The notes: generated from the sequence alone by a model not told the origin. DNA of 64,000 bases from Hemicentrotus pulcherrimus (GCA_003118195.1 BEXV01000153.1:272306-336305), one strand, 5' to 3'. Shown: positions 34,929 to 47,669, counted from the stretch's first letter. A program made the numbers and translations.

Positions 34929-36085
34929 CCGCTACAACAACGCTTGCGATGACGATAACATGACCTAATTGGGTATGAATGTAATGCTTTAGAATACATA
35001 ATGAGGATACAATGACCCCAACCATCCCTCTCCAAATCATGCAAATTGCATTTACCAATCTTGTATGTTATTGACCTTGGTTTGGATAAGAGCACAGAAA
35101 AATATCAACGTTAAAAATGCCAGCAGGAAATATTAAACGGTAATGCTGTGACATGAATTTCCAGAATCTATTCATTTCGCAAATATCAATTAATTTACTA
35201 TTTACCATGAGCAGAGAAAGAGTGACCCACATATTCCACGGACAACACGTACGTTAATCTTATTAATTACCGGGATTCCATATTGCATCCTTCAAATTAC
35301 ATCGCCAGGGGAACCTTATGTATAGATTGGTGAAAAGGCTTGCAGAAAGGATCATTTCATTTGGGAATGAACGATTTCTAGATTGATAGACTCAAAGTAT
35401 AATTGTATTGGTGTTAAGCACAAGGTTGAACTAAGTAACTATTTGACTTTGATGACGTTCAAACACTCGACAGAGTTGCCATGTTTTTTACCATTTGAAG
35501 TCAACTGGAAAACTGGAAATGTTGAGGTCATTCAGAACTAGATAGGTTAAGTTTTATTTAGCGTAAAGCAGTTTAAGAGAAATGATTAAACTTTACATTA
35601 TTAAAAAAATGCTGCATAAATCGCTGTGCTTGTCATATACCTGCTCATCTTCATTGTGTTCATTTGAAAGGAAATGTTGTTTATAGTGGGAACAATTTAT
35701 TATTACATACAACAAGTTCAAGTAAAGCTTGGATATAATATCGCATTATTGCAATGGAAATTGAATCATAATGTACATGTAAAAGGTGCTATGTACCACA
35801 ATATTTTTTTGGTCATTTTATATGTTTGAAATGAGATTGATTATTGAGGAAAATTAATTGAACTTATCAAAAAATATTTCGCAGTTTAAGCTCAAGCTTA
35901 AATACAGTATTGCATTATCAAATACAGACTGAAACAGAGAAGTTTTATACCTAACATATTCATGTCCAATGTAAGCTTATTTAGTGTCTGAATAGTATAG
36001 AAGACTGTATCAAGTGAAATTCAAAGAAGAACTCAAAGTCTTTACATAGAAGACCTATCCATCTATTCAAGTCTACAATCGCTTC
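34929..36085. other. No gene seen
   Basis: AT-rich, nothing recognised. Confidence 0.5.
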
Positions 36086-36089
36086 TTAA

Positions 36090-36627
36090 AGGTACTATGT
36101 CCCTTTCGCAGCGGAGCCAACGTTAAATTCTGTAGAACTTTGCAGGAATTATCAATATGTCATGTTTGTCCAATCTGTGAAATTTAGACATTAGCAGTGT
36201 CCTAGTATTCAAATTAACCCGTTAAAATTCTAGATTTCCCTGTCAGACACTATTGAGAAAATGACTGACATCTTTATTGCGTTGGTTATAACATACATAA
36301 AATGAACTGTACATGAGTATTTGTCTACATCAATAACCCACTATACTTGTAATGGCCAAAATTAAAGTGATTGAATTTTTGTGCACACAATATATGCACA
36401 TTCTCCACTCCCTGGACCATTCGGTAACAGGGTCTGGAAATCAAAGTATTACTTATGCGATGGCAATCACTTAAGTCGATTCGACATTTAATGGTCGTTA
36501 TTTTCCCGCTTAAAGCCATTTCCAAGCCCTTTCGCTGTGAGGGAAGTTCTAAATGAGTATTGTCTTTCAAATGCCGTTGGAATTTAAACTTTTCATTTTC
36601 TTGGCTTGGAAATGAGACATAGTACCT
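36090..36627. mobile_element. TTAA-flanked MITE, 538 bp
   Basis: Both ends carry AGGTACTATGTC in inverted orientation, 12 of 12, with weaker matching for another 7 bases. TTAA borders the element at 36086..36089 and 36628..36631. TTAA duplication suggests piggyBac, Kolobok or Sola3. A TA duplication with AA/TT in the element would read the same and would suggest Tc1/mariner instead. No transposase. It contains a SINE fragment at 36381..36415, and its right end is the insertion site of another SINE. Confidence 0.75.
36381..36415 (-). repeat. SINE body fragment inside the MITE
   Basis: TATGCACATTCTCCACTCCC and neighbouring bases match the body of the SINE copy at 36632..37004 over about 30 bases. 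Either an old insertion or a patch captured by the MITE. Confidence 0.6.
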
Positions 36628-36631
36628 TTAA

Positions 36632-37004
36632 TGATAATAATAATGATAACTCTTTCTTATATGGCGCTTTTCAGGAGGGCCCTATCAAAGCGCCTTACAG
36701 ATATATATACTATTACCCTGGTCGTCGGATTCAAGGCTTACCCGCACACAATGTATGCACATTCTCCACTCCCTGGGGAGCATTCCAGCCAGGCGTCATT
36801 TTTACAAGCGCACACTTGCTAATCTAAGCACATTAGCTTTCGCATCCTACCAGGTACCCATTTAACACCTGGGTGGAGAGTGGCAAATGTATATCAATGT
36901 CTTGCCAAAGGACATTAGTGCCGCGATGGGACTTGAACCGCGGACCTTGTGATCCACAGTCCGGTGACATATCCACTCGTCCACGACACCTCTACGTCCA
37001 CGAC
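36632..37004 (-). mobile_element. Full-length tRNA-derived SINE, minus strand
   Basis: The tRNA-like head (36917..36991) has a B box GGTTCAAGTCC (complement of 36929..36939), an A-box-like TGGACGAGTGG, and six pairable acceptor-stem bases. Its first 13 bases are repeated just upstream. A leader with TTTGGCAAGACATTGATAT follows, then a body and a tail AGCGCCATATAAG plus ATT/ATC repeats. ACCTTTAA flanks both ends (36624..36631, 37005..37012), an 8-bp target duplication. Tail and body resemble Deu-type SINEs described in deuterostomes. That comparison is from memory and should be tested. Confidence 0.88.
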
Positions 37005-37012
37005 ACCTTTAA

Positions 37013-38195
37013 AGCAATGTCATGTCGAACATCTTTGAAGTACAGTTGTCACAATACAATTTCGATTGAACACCTCACATCACCACACCTTACCCGTAGC
37101 CTTAGGGTAGATTGAATGCTGCATCATCCCCATGCACAGCCATGTTCCCTTTACAGCCCAGGAGAATCAGGATACTTTTCTTGCAATTTTCGGTTTAATT
37201 CATTGAGTAGAAAAACCCAAATCGTTTCATAATATCGTCTATATTCGTGTGCAGCGGGAAATTGAATAACTTTAGTAAAATTGTCCTACAAATATCTCGT
37301 TCATAACGGATTTTTGCTAATAGTATTAACAAAGTTAAAGAACATTGAAACTATCGCCTTCAACAATATTGTCACCTTGGAAAGTGGCCATTTTTGTGCT
37401 ACCTGTATTCTGGATTAATCTAATCTATTTTGAGGGGGGAAATTATCGCAATGAAAGCGAAACTAGAAAATGCCATATCATACATGCTTCGGAAATATTG
37501 TTTAAGGGGGCGAAAAGAAGAAGTATGCCTAACATGGCTACCACTCACTGATAAGCATAATATTGACCGATTAAATCTGGATTTCGCGCACGTGTCTATA
37601 AAGTAAATTCCATCGGAGCCCCTGAGGTTGACAATTTGCGGGGATTCCGATGAAAATAGAATGACTGATTTCTCATGGACTGACAATTACGTGACTGTGG
37701 CGAAGACTACAATATTACTAGGGGTATCTTCTTAATGAGGTACAAATGAAAAGCACAATTTACCAAGTTATGGCTGTCTGTTGACAGAGGATTTCTACTT
37801 GTCACTTTGGATTTTCTTGATTATCGTTATCGTTATGATTCCTTTCCAAAGCACTACCCTCTATTAAGACCAATAATCAAAAAGATACCGATGACTCCTA
37901 AAATGCCTAACGGAGAATGTGACGATGATAAAAAAAAAAGTGATTTAATTGGTTTTAAATGATTATTAACAATACTGTTTCTACTTGTTCATTTTGATTT
38001 AAGGTCTTTTAGATTAGACATAACAAATATAATGAGACTATAGGTTTAGTACATTTGTTTAAAATTGAATTATACCGAATATGTGCGTTGTTTAAAATGT
38101 GGGATTATTTTCATATCTTCTGTTGGATGGGCGATAAATCTGAGTTAAAAAATTATAGCGATAACATTGGCAACGAAAATCATAAATAATCCTGA
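37013..38195. other. No gene seen
   Basis: AT-rich, short frames only. Confidence 0.5.
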
Positions 38196-38503
38196 GGCGC
38201 TTAAAACTGCTTTACGTTGTAATTACGCCGGCCACTGGATTGAAGCGCTAATCCGCACTTTTATTGGACACGCTCCGCTCCTTGGGGAGTAGTATTCTGG
38301 CCAGGCGCCATTTTGCAAACGCGCACACGTGCCGATTCACCCACATTAACGTTCGCCCTCTACCGGGTACCCATTTAAGACTTGTATGGAGAGTGGCAAC
38401 CGAGGAATAATGTCTTGCCAAAAGACTTGAGTGCCACGGCAGAACTTAAACCGCGAACCATATAATCAAAAGTCCGAAGAATTATCGGCTAGACCACCAT
38501 TCC
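38196..38503 (-). mobile_element. Diverged SINE copy, minus strand
   Basis: Same order as the 36632 copy: head (about 38431..38503, B box decayed to GGTTTAAGTTC), leader TTTTGGCAAGACATTAT, the TGCCACTCTCC segment, GGCGCCTGGCC and a GCGCCTCAGGATTATTTATG end. The decayed promoter suggests an old copy. Confidence 0.82.
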
Positions 38504-38919
38504 TAATTGACAATTTTAATAGTAAACGCCCTTGTGGCTCCAGCGAAACGGTTCGCTTCGGGTCCATTCCATATTGATACACACGTACGTCCTTACGCTG
38601 TCACCCCACCCCACCCCTCCCTAATTTGCACTCGGATCTTTCGGACTACCTGTCCATGTGGACCCATAAGACACACAATTAAACCGACATGTCCGTTCTG
38701 TAGACTATGCGATGAGCGTGGGCCTAATACCTAACCGACTTAAAGGGCATCTACCCCAGCCTCACCAGTCACTGCTTGGACGCTTGGGCGACCAAACGTA
38801 CAAGTGATTTTCTGAGCCGTGGCTAGAACACACAGATTATGTCAAAGGCGACACCATATCATATCATAAGCCAGTCAAGTGGGGAGTGAACATGAGCGTC
38901 ACGTGATACACAGGTCCCA
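38504..38919. other. No gene seen
   Basis: Less AT-rich than average. The 75-codon frame at 38507..38734 ends with a Cys-rich stretch but has no other support. Confidence 0.4.
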
Positions 38920-38998
38920 CCCCCTCCCATGCACACGTGTGTGGAAAAGTAGGACGAAATGCCAATCCCCCCTCTCCCACACCCCTCCCCCTGCCCCC
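38920..38998 (-). other. C-rich tract, G-quadruplex-prone on the minus strand
   Basis: Five C runs of 3 to 6 bases lie within 38967..38998, with loops of 1 to 3 bases apart from the first. The complementary strand fits a compact G-quadruplex and this strand an i-motif. Another C5 and C3 pair lies at about 38929..38938. Confidence 0.7.
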
Positions 38999-39351
38999 GA
39001 CATACGCAATTTTTTTTTCTGTAGGAACGTAGGGCGTGAAACCTGAAAATATCCCTCCCCAACTCACCCCCATCCAAATCCCACAGATAGGAGAATAGGA
39101 TTTATTACCAAGTCCTCAACCTCACGACATCCCGCCTCCCCCCTCACATTAATTTGTTCTTCTTTAAAAAAACATTTTTTTTAAGGAGAGTAGGAGATGA
39201 TACCAAGTACCACCTCTTGTTTGAAACTAATGCGCAATTCCGGAATGCTATGTTGAGGGGGAGATTGCTCTCACCAACATCGTACTCACAGGAAATGTCA
39301 GGAAAAATCAAAGAACCTGTCTCCGTCTCCCTCAGCCATTCTTCTTGCACG
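38999..39351. other. No gene seen
   Basis: Pyrimidine-rich, with A and T runs near 39163..39184. Nothing recognised. Confidence 0.5.
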
Positions 39352-39416
39352 TTGACTCACGCCCTTGGTAACAGGTTATGAGAAGATGTACAATTTGAAT
39401 ATGGGGTGAACATTTA
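39352..39416 (+). repeat. Dispersed repeat pair, copy B
   Basis: Second copy of the repeat at 34861..34928, same orientation. Confidence 0.7.
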
Positions 39417-42400
39417 ATGACTGGATCGGTAACAGGCTTTGGGACAACGTATAATGCAATTTGGATACTGAAATTACCTTAAGACGTCTTAATCTAAATA
39501 AGTTTTTAGATGAGCAAATAAAATGATATACATCATCACCTCAGTATATATCACAAAACACGGATAAAGCAGACTAGGAAAGAGATAGGGGGTTGTTTTT
39601 TTTGTGCAAAACATTGACATAAAATGAGGCATTTGGATACTTTTTTTTAATGAGTCTTCGTAAAAGCCTTTACGGTTTAGTAAACTAAAACGGTGAAATC
39701 TTATTAAAAAGACTCGTTTTCTGTTTGAAATAACAAATGCCTGATATAAGATTTTTTAAAATATGGAAAGTTAGGTGAGTTCGAATTATCAAAAGTGCTG
39801 AATGCTTTAAACTCAACTGAAACCTGTTTTTCTCCGAAAATGACTATTTGACAGGCTCTTTGTAGCATTGTTATGATGTGTGAGAATGTGTGAGAATGAA
39901 ACCAAAGCCACATACATGAATTTGAATTTGAAGTGGTAAGTCCATAATTTGTTGGGAAAGAAAGGTAAAAACTAATTACACTGAATTACATTAATCATAC
40001 ATGTAGATTATCTTTAGCAATGTTTGTCTTTGATATATATTTATGTTTGAACAGTTTTCATTTTAACTTTTACCTTAACATTATTATTATTATTATATTT
40101 TTGGATGCCACCATCCTAGTCAAGCTTCGCTTATGATTGCGAGCTCCTGCACTTTTTTTCAACTGATAGTTTTGGATATATATGTACATATGTACATTGA
40201 AATAGGTGGTAAACACTTCATTTGAAACTTCAGACGTTGAAATTCTAAACTGATACATGCTGAGATGTTGTTATCTTTCATTCTTAAATCGTTGAGGTCA
40301 ATTAACAAGTTATTTCTTGGTCACCTCACTTTTTCATCACATACCTTCCCAAGAGTATAAGAGGGAGACGTATTTTCATCACAGCAACGTTGATTCTTAT
40401 CTAGCTCAATTACGTTTCACGAAACCTATAAAGAAAATAACTATTTAAGGCAACACATGACAATGGGTTTACAAGGTGATGTCATGACGAATATCATTTG
40501 ATCGCATGCTGTGATGGGTGTATCGACCGATTCTAGATACATTGTACAAACCGTCCTGAGGACGAGTTAGTCTAGTTTTGGAGTTGAAGAACGAAGCTCA
40601 ATAATGAAGATCAGCCTCTGAAATCTAACCACTTTGTATTGTGTAATCTGTTGTTGTGGAACAAAGGACCTAGGGACAACGAGTAGAGGAAACCACTCGT
40701 AACACATGCATGGCTATAACTTTCTAGACAAACAATAACAGACCGATTCCTGTATCAGAATATTTGGACTGCAATTAGTTATTTAAACATAGTATACAGG
40801 CATTAGATTCAAGCTTCAATACACAAAGGGCTAACACCATAATGACGATCATTATCCATAAAATACATTTTAAGAGATACTTCTACATATTCCAAGCGAC
40901 GATGTTTTTGCATTGTAGAAATTAATTTTGTTATACATGTATATTAGTCTGCCTGACAGGTGAAATCCAAGAGATGATTTCATTTACTTTTGTTAACCCA
41001 TTGACTACTGAATTCAGTAATTCCCATAGATTTAACGCAGAGACTTGCAGGTTCCAGTAAGCAATGGGTTAAGAAGTTGTTCAAAAAGGAAAAAACAAAG
41101 TCCAATTATTAGTTTCAAGCATGATACGAGTGATAGGCTTATCGAATACTATGCTTTCGTATCAAAGTGAATTGTGACTCAATTTGTATTTTTAGTGGAA
41201 CGAAAGTGACAAAGGATTACGTCAAAGACAATCACGCTTGACATTATGTTTCACCTTGTGTCACCTTGAGTTACTACCGCCCTCAATAAAAGAATGTCAG
41301 TGGAATTAAGGTCATATTAAAGACCATAAACGAACTGAAAATGAAATAGATGAATTATATCAGCGGAAAGCTTTTAAACCATAGATTAAAGTTTGATCAA
41401 TTATCTTCCATGATCGTGTATGTCAGAGGAGTATCAGCTCTCTGAAAACTTAAAATCTAAAACTCTGAAAATCGGAAGTTGTCGACCTAAAGACTTGCTA
41501 TCGACTTGATGACATCATCTTATGTGGAGTACACAAAATCACATTGATTTTGCATTAAATAAGCACACCTCATCGCCTCATCTATAAAGGGGAAAAGGTC
41601 GGGTCCACATGTTATGTCGTCACTGTAACTTCGGCAAATTTGACCGCTGTTGGCCCGTAATTTCGAGGGGTGCGGAAAATGAGGTTTTAATTTGCTTTTG
41701 TGCAATAATGAAAGGGTAAATACTTTGTATTCCTTTTTATTTATATTCTACATTCATTAAGTTTTTCATCCATATCAAGTTGTATTTTTATCGGATAGGG
41801 TCTTTAAATTATTTAGAAGACAGGGGATATCATACACGTTTTGGCAAGGATCATCAATGATCAAAGCGATTACGAAGCAGTTATGACACATCAACCTCTT
41901 TTCATTCTATTTTTCGATGATTTTTTTTTGTCCTCCACCTGTGCTGTCAAGGCCGTGTCTTACCCCTCACAGCGTCGCTGATTCATAACAACATGCGTGA
42001 GCGATCTATACGCTGCAATCTCGTGTTTAATTTAGATCATGACCAAAACGTGTATTATTTAATACCGACATAATTATACACCATTATTTTCAGTTAATAG
42101 CCATTAGACAATTTTGCTCGTTGGTTTCCGGTCAACCAACCTTTAAGCTTGTGCGTTTTAAACTTGTTTGTGACATTTGCATTTGTAATCTGTAATCTCT
42201 TTCTTGGTGATTAAGTACAGAATAAAACGGCGATGGAAAATCGCCATCGGTGCATATTATGTAAATATTTGCCCTCATTTGGACTATGGACTCGGGTTGT
42301 TAGCGTAAAACCGGCACCAATTATTATCGTCATTCATGATAATATTTACGCATTCGTGAATGAAGGCGTTTATTAGATTTACCTGTCATGTAAGCCCGTC

Positions 42401-43654
42401 TGGGGGTTGAATTTCGAATGAACTGCTTTATTAATACTGTCAAACCTGGTGAAATTCAATCTTCATCTGACGGCCATGGACCACGTGCCAGGCGTAATGT
42501 GGAAGTGAAGTGTTTTCAAATGAAGGGCGCCGGATGCCATTGAAGAGTAATCATGAGGATCACTTCAAAAGTCATACGATGGCAAGGGATGGACAGTTGT
42601 CTGGAATCATTACCTCATTTCGTTTCTGACGTGTAATGTCCATCTTCAGATGAAGAGAGAAGAAGTGAGGATGTTCTTCAAGGTGCTGTAATAGGATGAC
42701 CAAAGGATATAGGATATGGGCTCTATAAGCTACAGGATGAAATAGTTTATTGAAAAGAATTATCTAACTTAGCCTTGTACGCTAAAAACCAAGAAGTTGA
42801 GTGTAATTTGTATCGATGTGACATCGCTCACTTACAGTTATTCTTCATCTTTCTGCGTATTATGAGACGACTCAGGGAGCTACATCATTAACGCGTAAAT
42901 CGAATTGGTCTTACCCTGGAAATATATGTGCAACAACACCAAAGAAATGCAAACAGAAATATTATGCTTGTGATTTACACTGTCTTTCATTATTTAGACT
43001 TCGTCCAGCAGCTCATTCAGATTATATAAGCAAACGAGACTCATAAATTTGTCAGAATTGTTATTAGTTTTGCAGGAATACGCACCGGAAATAATATAGC
43101 AAGGTAAGGATAATTGATTTTATACTTCATTTGTATTAATCCAACCGACTGAAAGAAATGTCTATATCAGGTGTCAAATCGTCCGTTAAGACATTCTGTC
43201 AAACGTTCATGAAGAGAGAGCTTTGTGCTAAGCCATTTTAGGTTTTCTTAAGGAACTCAATATCTGCTCCGAATAGGTCAATGTCAATCAGTGGCATCAC
43301 TGCCCCGGGCCATGTGTAACAGAACTGGCGATTTCTTGTTGCCTTGCTAAACTACAAAAGGACCTAGCAAACAACAAAACTACAAATAAATACTCTTAAA
43401 ATATAAAAGAGACATATTGTGAACATGAATAAGATTTCTACAATGCTAATCTTTTATATTACATATTATAACAGTTCTTCCAGCATTTGGATGAAGTAGT
43501 GGGTCGTGAAATTACCACATGGCCTTTAACAAATAGGTCAGCTGCACTTGGCCGTGCGCGTGTGAAAGGAGAATAGGGATATGTCATGAGGTTCGAGTAG
43601 TGGAGACAGAAAATAGATTGAGTTTCTATTAAAAAGAAGTGATGAAGGCATAAT
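39417..43654. other. No gene seen
   Basis: More than 4 kb without an open frame over 85 codons, a repeat family or a recognisable RNA. The stretch 42050..42620 is richer in short palindromes: GGCGAT-5-ATCGCC at 42229..42245, and TATTATC-9-GATAATA near 42325. It has a less biased base mix and could be a regulatory element. Confidence 0.4.
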
Positions 43655-43690
43655 GAAGAGAGGTGGAGAGAGGAGAGAGAGAGAGAGGAG
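43655..43690. repeat. (GA)n microsatellite
   Basis: Short GA tract with GGT interruptions. Confidence 0.9.
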
Positions 43691-45079
43691 TAAAGAAGTC
43701 GTAGAATCATCCTAAAACTTATTATACATGGAAACGAATATTAATGTTAATATTTAATTTCAGGCTTTATTTACAGCAACAGTAATAAAAGTGCGTACAA
43801 ATCAGCTATGAACTGATTTCATTAAAGACTTGTCAAATTTCTCTACATATTAGAAAAAGTGATTTGACAAACCAAACCATGAAACTTACACTAAATCAGG
43901 AAATAACACGAAATCAATGACTAAAGGATTTTGGACAAGTTTGTCATTCTTGCTTAAGCAAATAAGCACAGCCTGGTGACTCGTGTTCTAGAATCGTTTA
44001 CCGTGCACTTTACTAATATCCGTACGTTTTTGTGAACAAGAGACAAATATTTACTTGACCAACAATTGATTGAGTAATTTAAAGAAGTGCAACTTTAACA
44101 CATCTATCCTGGGTATGCATAAGTATGTTATCGTTCATAATCTAAGGGATTAGTGTAGGGTGTTATCTATCAAATGAATCGCAACGGATATTTAGAGTTA
44201 AAGAATAAACTACCATTTCAAATGATTTGTATACAAATTCAAATAAACTAAATGACCTAATGAGCATGAATGTTGAGGTCCGGTCGTTACATATTCTTTT
44301 ATCGTACATCCAAACGATGAATAACAGGTGAACGTATTGTGAATAAGCGCGTGTTAAGACTAATTCACTTAAGGTCTAAAGATGGTGTCAAGCTTTCAAA
44401 GAGACAAGTTCTGTGAGCAGCTGCCCACCATAGATGTCCGTCCGAATTAATCACATCCATTCATAAAAAGTGACAATTGCTCTCGAGGCGCAAATATAAT
44501 GACACATCACCCTTCTATCAACGTTCCAGCATATAGACCACCACGCTTTAATACACAAACCATGAAACGGCGCATCCATAACCTATCCCCAAACATGTGT
44601 GCGTTAGCCGGTCACTCAAGTGTGCGTGATACTAAGTGTGGGTGTGCGTGTTTGAGTGCGTGGATATATCATCAGATAAACCGTCTGAAAGCGGCTGTAA
44701 TTACGCGCTGAACAGATGACCAGGCATTATACTCCAAAACAGCTGTTTTGAACACATGGGGATGTACACAGACACGGTAAATGGCGACACAAACACCAGG
44801 TATTTTCGAAAATTGGAAGTGAGATTGGAAGTGACCTTTGGAATTGAACTCTTCAATGCGAAAGCAGATTTACGGGATTAAAATCGCTTTTGCAGAAATG
44901 ATCGAATAATGAACGCGCACCATCAATCACTCTTGTTTTCAATCTTAAAACCCGCTGACAGACAAATGTGGTTCTCGATGTGTTATACAAAGAGAACAAT
45001 TCCTTTATAACCGATTTTTAAAAAAGTATTTGAAACTAGCATAACACGACAAAGAATGGGGATTGTGTAAATCTTATCC
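43691..45079. other. No gene seen
   Basis: AT-rich. A 70-codon frame at 44499..44711 starts with ATG but matches nothing I know. Confidence 0.5.
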
Positions 45080-45190
45080 AGAAGCTTCTTTTACAAAGCT
45101 TTGTAAAATTGACATGATATGAACCTGTAAAACTTTCTAATTTCTGAAATACTAGGCTCAGCACGAAGTGAATTATGTTTCAAACATAAT
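45080..45190. other. Cluster of three palindromes
   Basis: AGAAGCTTCT (45080..45089) runs straight into TTTTACAAAGCTTTGTAAAA (45089..45108), a perfect 20-bp palindrome. ATTATGTTT-C-AAACATAAT follows at 45172..45190. Confidence 0.85.
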
Positions 45191-45797
45191 GAAAGTAAAG
45201 GTTCGTTTCGTGCTTGTCTATTTAAGTCTAGTCTGTCCACTTAATGTTCCCGCACGCTTTATGATGTCGTAGGTCAGTGTTAGGCTTTGAAGTAAAGATG
45301 CCATATTGTATTTGTAGGAGATTTTGAAGAGTGAAGAAAAGGATGTGAGAATGTTTCTAGAGAGCTGCATCATGTGTTCGATAGCTCCAGCATTCGTAAC
45401 ATTGAAATCACAAATCACTATCAGTCTTGAGTGAGATTTAGCATGGCGGGAAACAAAGCCGCCAAGACATTCCATTTAAAGACAATGATGGGTACTTGTA
45501 AAGGTGCAAAACTATTCATGACCATGTTTGCTAATTCAATTCCGTTTAATGTATACAAACGAGAATATCATAAAAGAAATGTCCCCTGAAAATAATTGAT
45601 CGTCCAATAATATTCTAGATATAGCTGCTATATTTTAACCAAATCTTTACCCTGCAAATGTGTGAACATATTTCAGTGTTAAGTGCGGACGATTTACAGC
45701 ATGATTGAATCAACTTCTTTTTTCTTTTTTTTTTAGCATTCCCAAACCCCACTGTAGGCATTATTCACTAAGTCGCCCTTTCCCAATTGCTTCCAGC
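45191..45797. other. No gene seen
   Basis: Nothing recognised. Confidence 0.5.
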
Positions 45798-45843
45798 AAG
45801 TTTCTTTCACAATGCAACCGTTTGACAGAACTCAAATTTATCG
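45798..45843 (+). repeat. T1 element 3' fragment
   Basis: TTTCTTTCACAATGCAACCG and AGAACTCAAATTTATC match the 3' end of the T1 family. The border reads TTAC rather than TTAA, so it is decayed or cut. Confidence 0.6.
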
Positions 45844-46429
45844 TTACGTTCATATCAAACCATACGTATCTGTTCTTAGATTATGACTGTGCTCTCTAGT
45901 CGTCATATCCCTAGGGCAGTCTTAGGATATCATTTTTGTTGTAAATACGATGTCATAGTAATAATTTGAAAGACACAGACTCCATGTCATCGCAACTTTG
46001 CGTCCATGTGTATCGCTTTCACTCATTAAAGTAAAAGCCTACAAGCTCCGGAAGGTTTAGTATTGATATCTTATGCATATACTGCCACTAAAAATATGAA
46101 TGCGAAAAAACACAATCGGAAATATAGCTATTAGAGTGCTTCACCATCTATAGGTTAAGTCTAGGAGCCTGCATTGGTAAGAGCTTTTTCCAAAGAGCTC
46201 TAGCTTCGTCTCCATTACATGCAGATGCGGAATTTTTTTATTTATTTGATGACATTGTGTTTTATACACTGACTTGTCAAACGTATTTGCCTCTTAAACG
46301 TGTCTGATTATACAAAGCGATACGGGCTAAAGAGAAAGAGAGAGCAGAAATCGAAAATGATTAAAAAAATAAGTTGATGGAAATAATATCTGCATTTATT
46401 ATGTGCACACATCCATCCCATTGAATGAT
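45844..46429. other. No gene seen
   Basis: Nothing recognised. Confidence 0.5.
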
Positions 46430-46585
46430 TAATGCGCTATACGGAGGTAATGTTATTACCCTGGCTTAAGCCCCGCTGCTCTATGGCGCTAAAAAGCATT
46501 CAAAAGATAGCTTCCTACCAGTATCCATTTGCTTGACCTGGGTGGGGAGTGGCAAATGTAGATTAATGTCTTGCCAAAGAAGATT
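46430..46585 (-). mobile_element. SINE fragment, minus strand, head missing
   Basis: Contains the leader TTTGGCAAGACATTAATCT, the TGCCACTCCCCACCCAGG segment and a GCGCCATAGAGC end, with an internal deletion compared with the 36632 copy. The tRNA-like head is absent. Confidence 0.75.
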
Positions 46586-47112
46586 ATAAATAGGAGACAG
46601 AAGATAGAAATGAGAGATAAAAAAAATGAGGAAGGAAAGATTGAAAGGTTATTCTTCAACAAAAAAAATGAGTCAATGAGGAGAGGAAAGAACATGATCG
46701 CGATGGAAATGAGGAAAGGAACGAATGGCGTGCTTACACCCTTTTCAAGTAGGGGTAATTCGGTGGCGATTTTAGATTACCACCACTCGAAGACTGGGCC
46801 AAGGGTGCTAGGTGTACAGGTTTTTCTGGGAGTCCGAAAGAAACCAGGGAAAGGAGGGACTGTTCGTTACAGTTCGTCGACACTACACGATGAGTAAACG
46901 ACTGTTCTTTAAATTCGATATCCTAAGTCATTACATATTGTTGGTCATTTTTTTTGTTCGTCACATGGGTGCGCAAAGGAAATGAAACTTGCAATAACGA
47001 AATTAGAATACAGAAAATCTTAGGGATTAAACAGGATAGCAGGTAATGGGCTGCTATATCATTAAAGATCTATTACAACCACTGACCGTTACTTAAGCGT
47101 GCATCTGTGTAA
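46586..47112. other. No gene seen
   Basis: A 108-codon plus-strand frame at 46571..46897 starts inside the SINE fragment. It is Lys/Arg/Glu-rich from purine-rich DNA, and I do not accept it. Confidence 0.5.
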
Positions 47113-47143
47113 ATCATCATCATCATCATCAACATCATCATCA
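47113..47143. repeat. (ATC)n microsatellite
   Basis: Six or more ATC units with one AAC interruption. Confidence 0.93.
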
Positions 47144-47329
47144 CTGCAGCATCAACAGCCCGTGTGTAACACGGAATGCCACATTTCTACTACTTTTCAT
47201 CAAAGAGAATTTGATTTGAAGAAAAGAAACTAATGATACATGATTATTTTTGTTCTATGCTGTAATAATCTTTTTTCCTCCTTGTTTTATAATTCAGCAA
47301 TCAGTTAATACTAAGGGGAGCTAGGTTCC
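47144..47329. other. Short spacer, no gene seen
   Basis: Nothing recognised. Confidence 0.5.
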
Positions 47330-47669
47330 CCCCCCCCCCCCNNNNNNNNNNNNNNNNNNNNNNNNNNNNNNNNNNNNNNNNNNNNNNNNNNNNNNNNNNN
47401 NNNNNNNNNNNNNNNNNNNNNNNNNNNNNNNNNNNNNNNNNNNNNNNNNNNNNNNNNNNNNNNNNNNNNNNNNNNNNNNNNNNNNNNNNNNNNNNNNNNN
47501 NNNNNNNNNNNNNNNNNNNNNNNNNNNNNNNNNNNNNNNNNNNNNNNNNNNNNNNNNNNNNNNNNNNNNNNNNNNNNNNNNNNNNNNNNNNNNNNNNNNN
47601 NNNNNNNNNNNNNNNNNNNNNNNNNNNNNNNNNNNNNNNNNNNNNNNNNNNNNCCCCCCCCCCCCCCCC
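47330..47669. other. Assembly gap (312 N) between C runs
   Basis: N occupies 47342..47653. The left edge ends in about 12 C and the right edge begins with about 16 C, so a long C-rich tract probably stopped the assembly. The Gly-rich minus-strand frames are artefacts. Confidence 0.96.
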
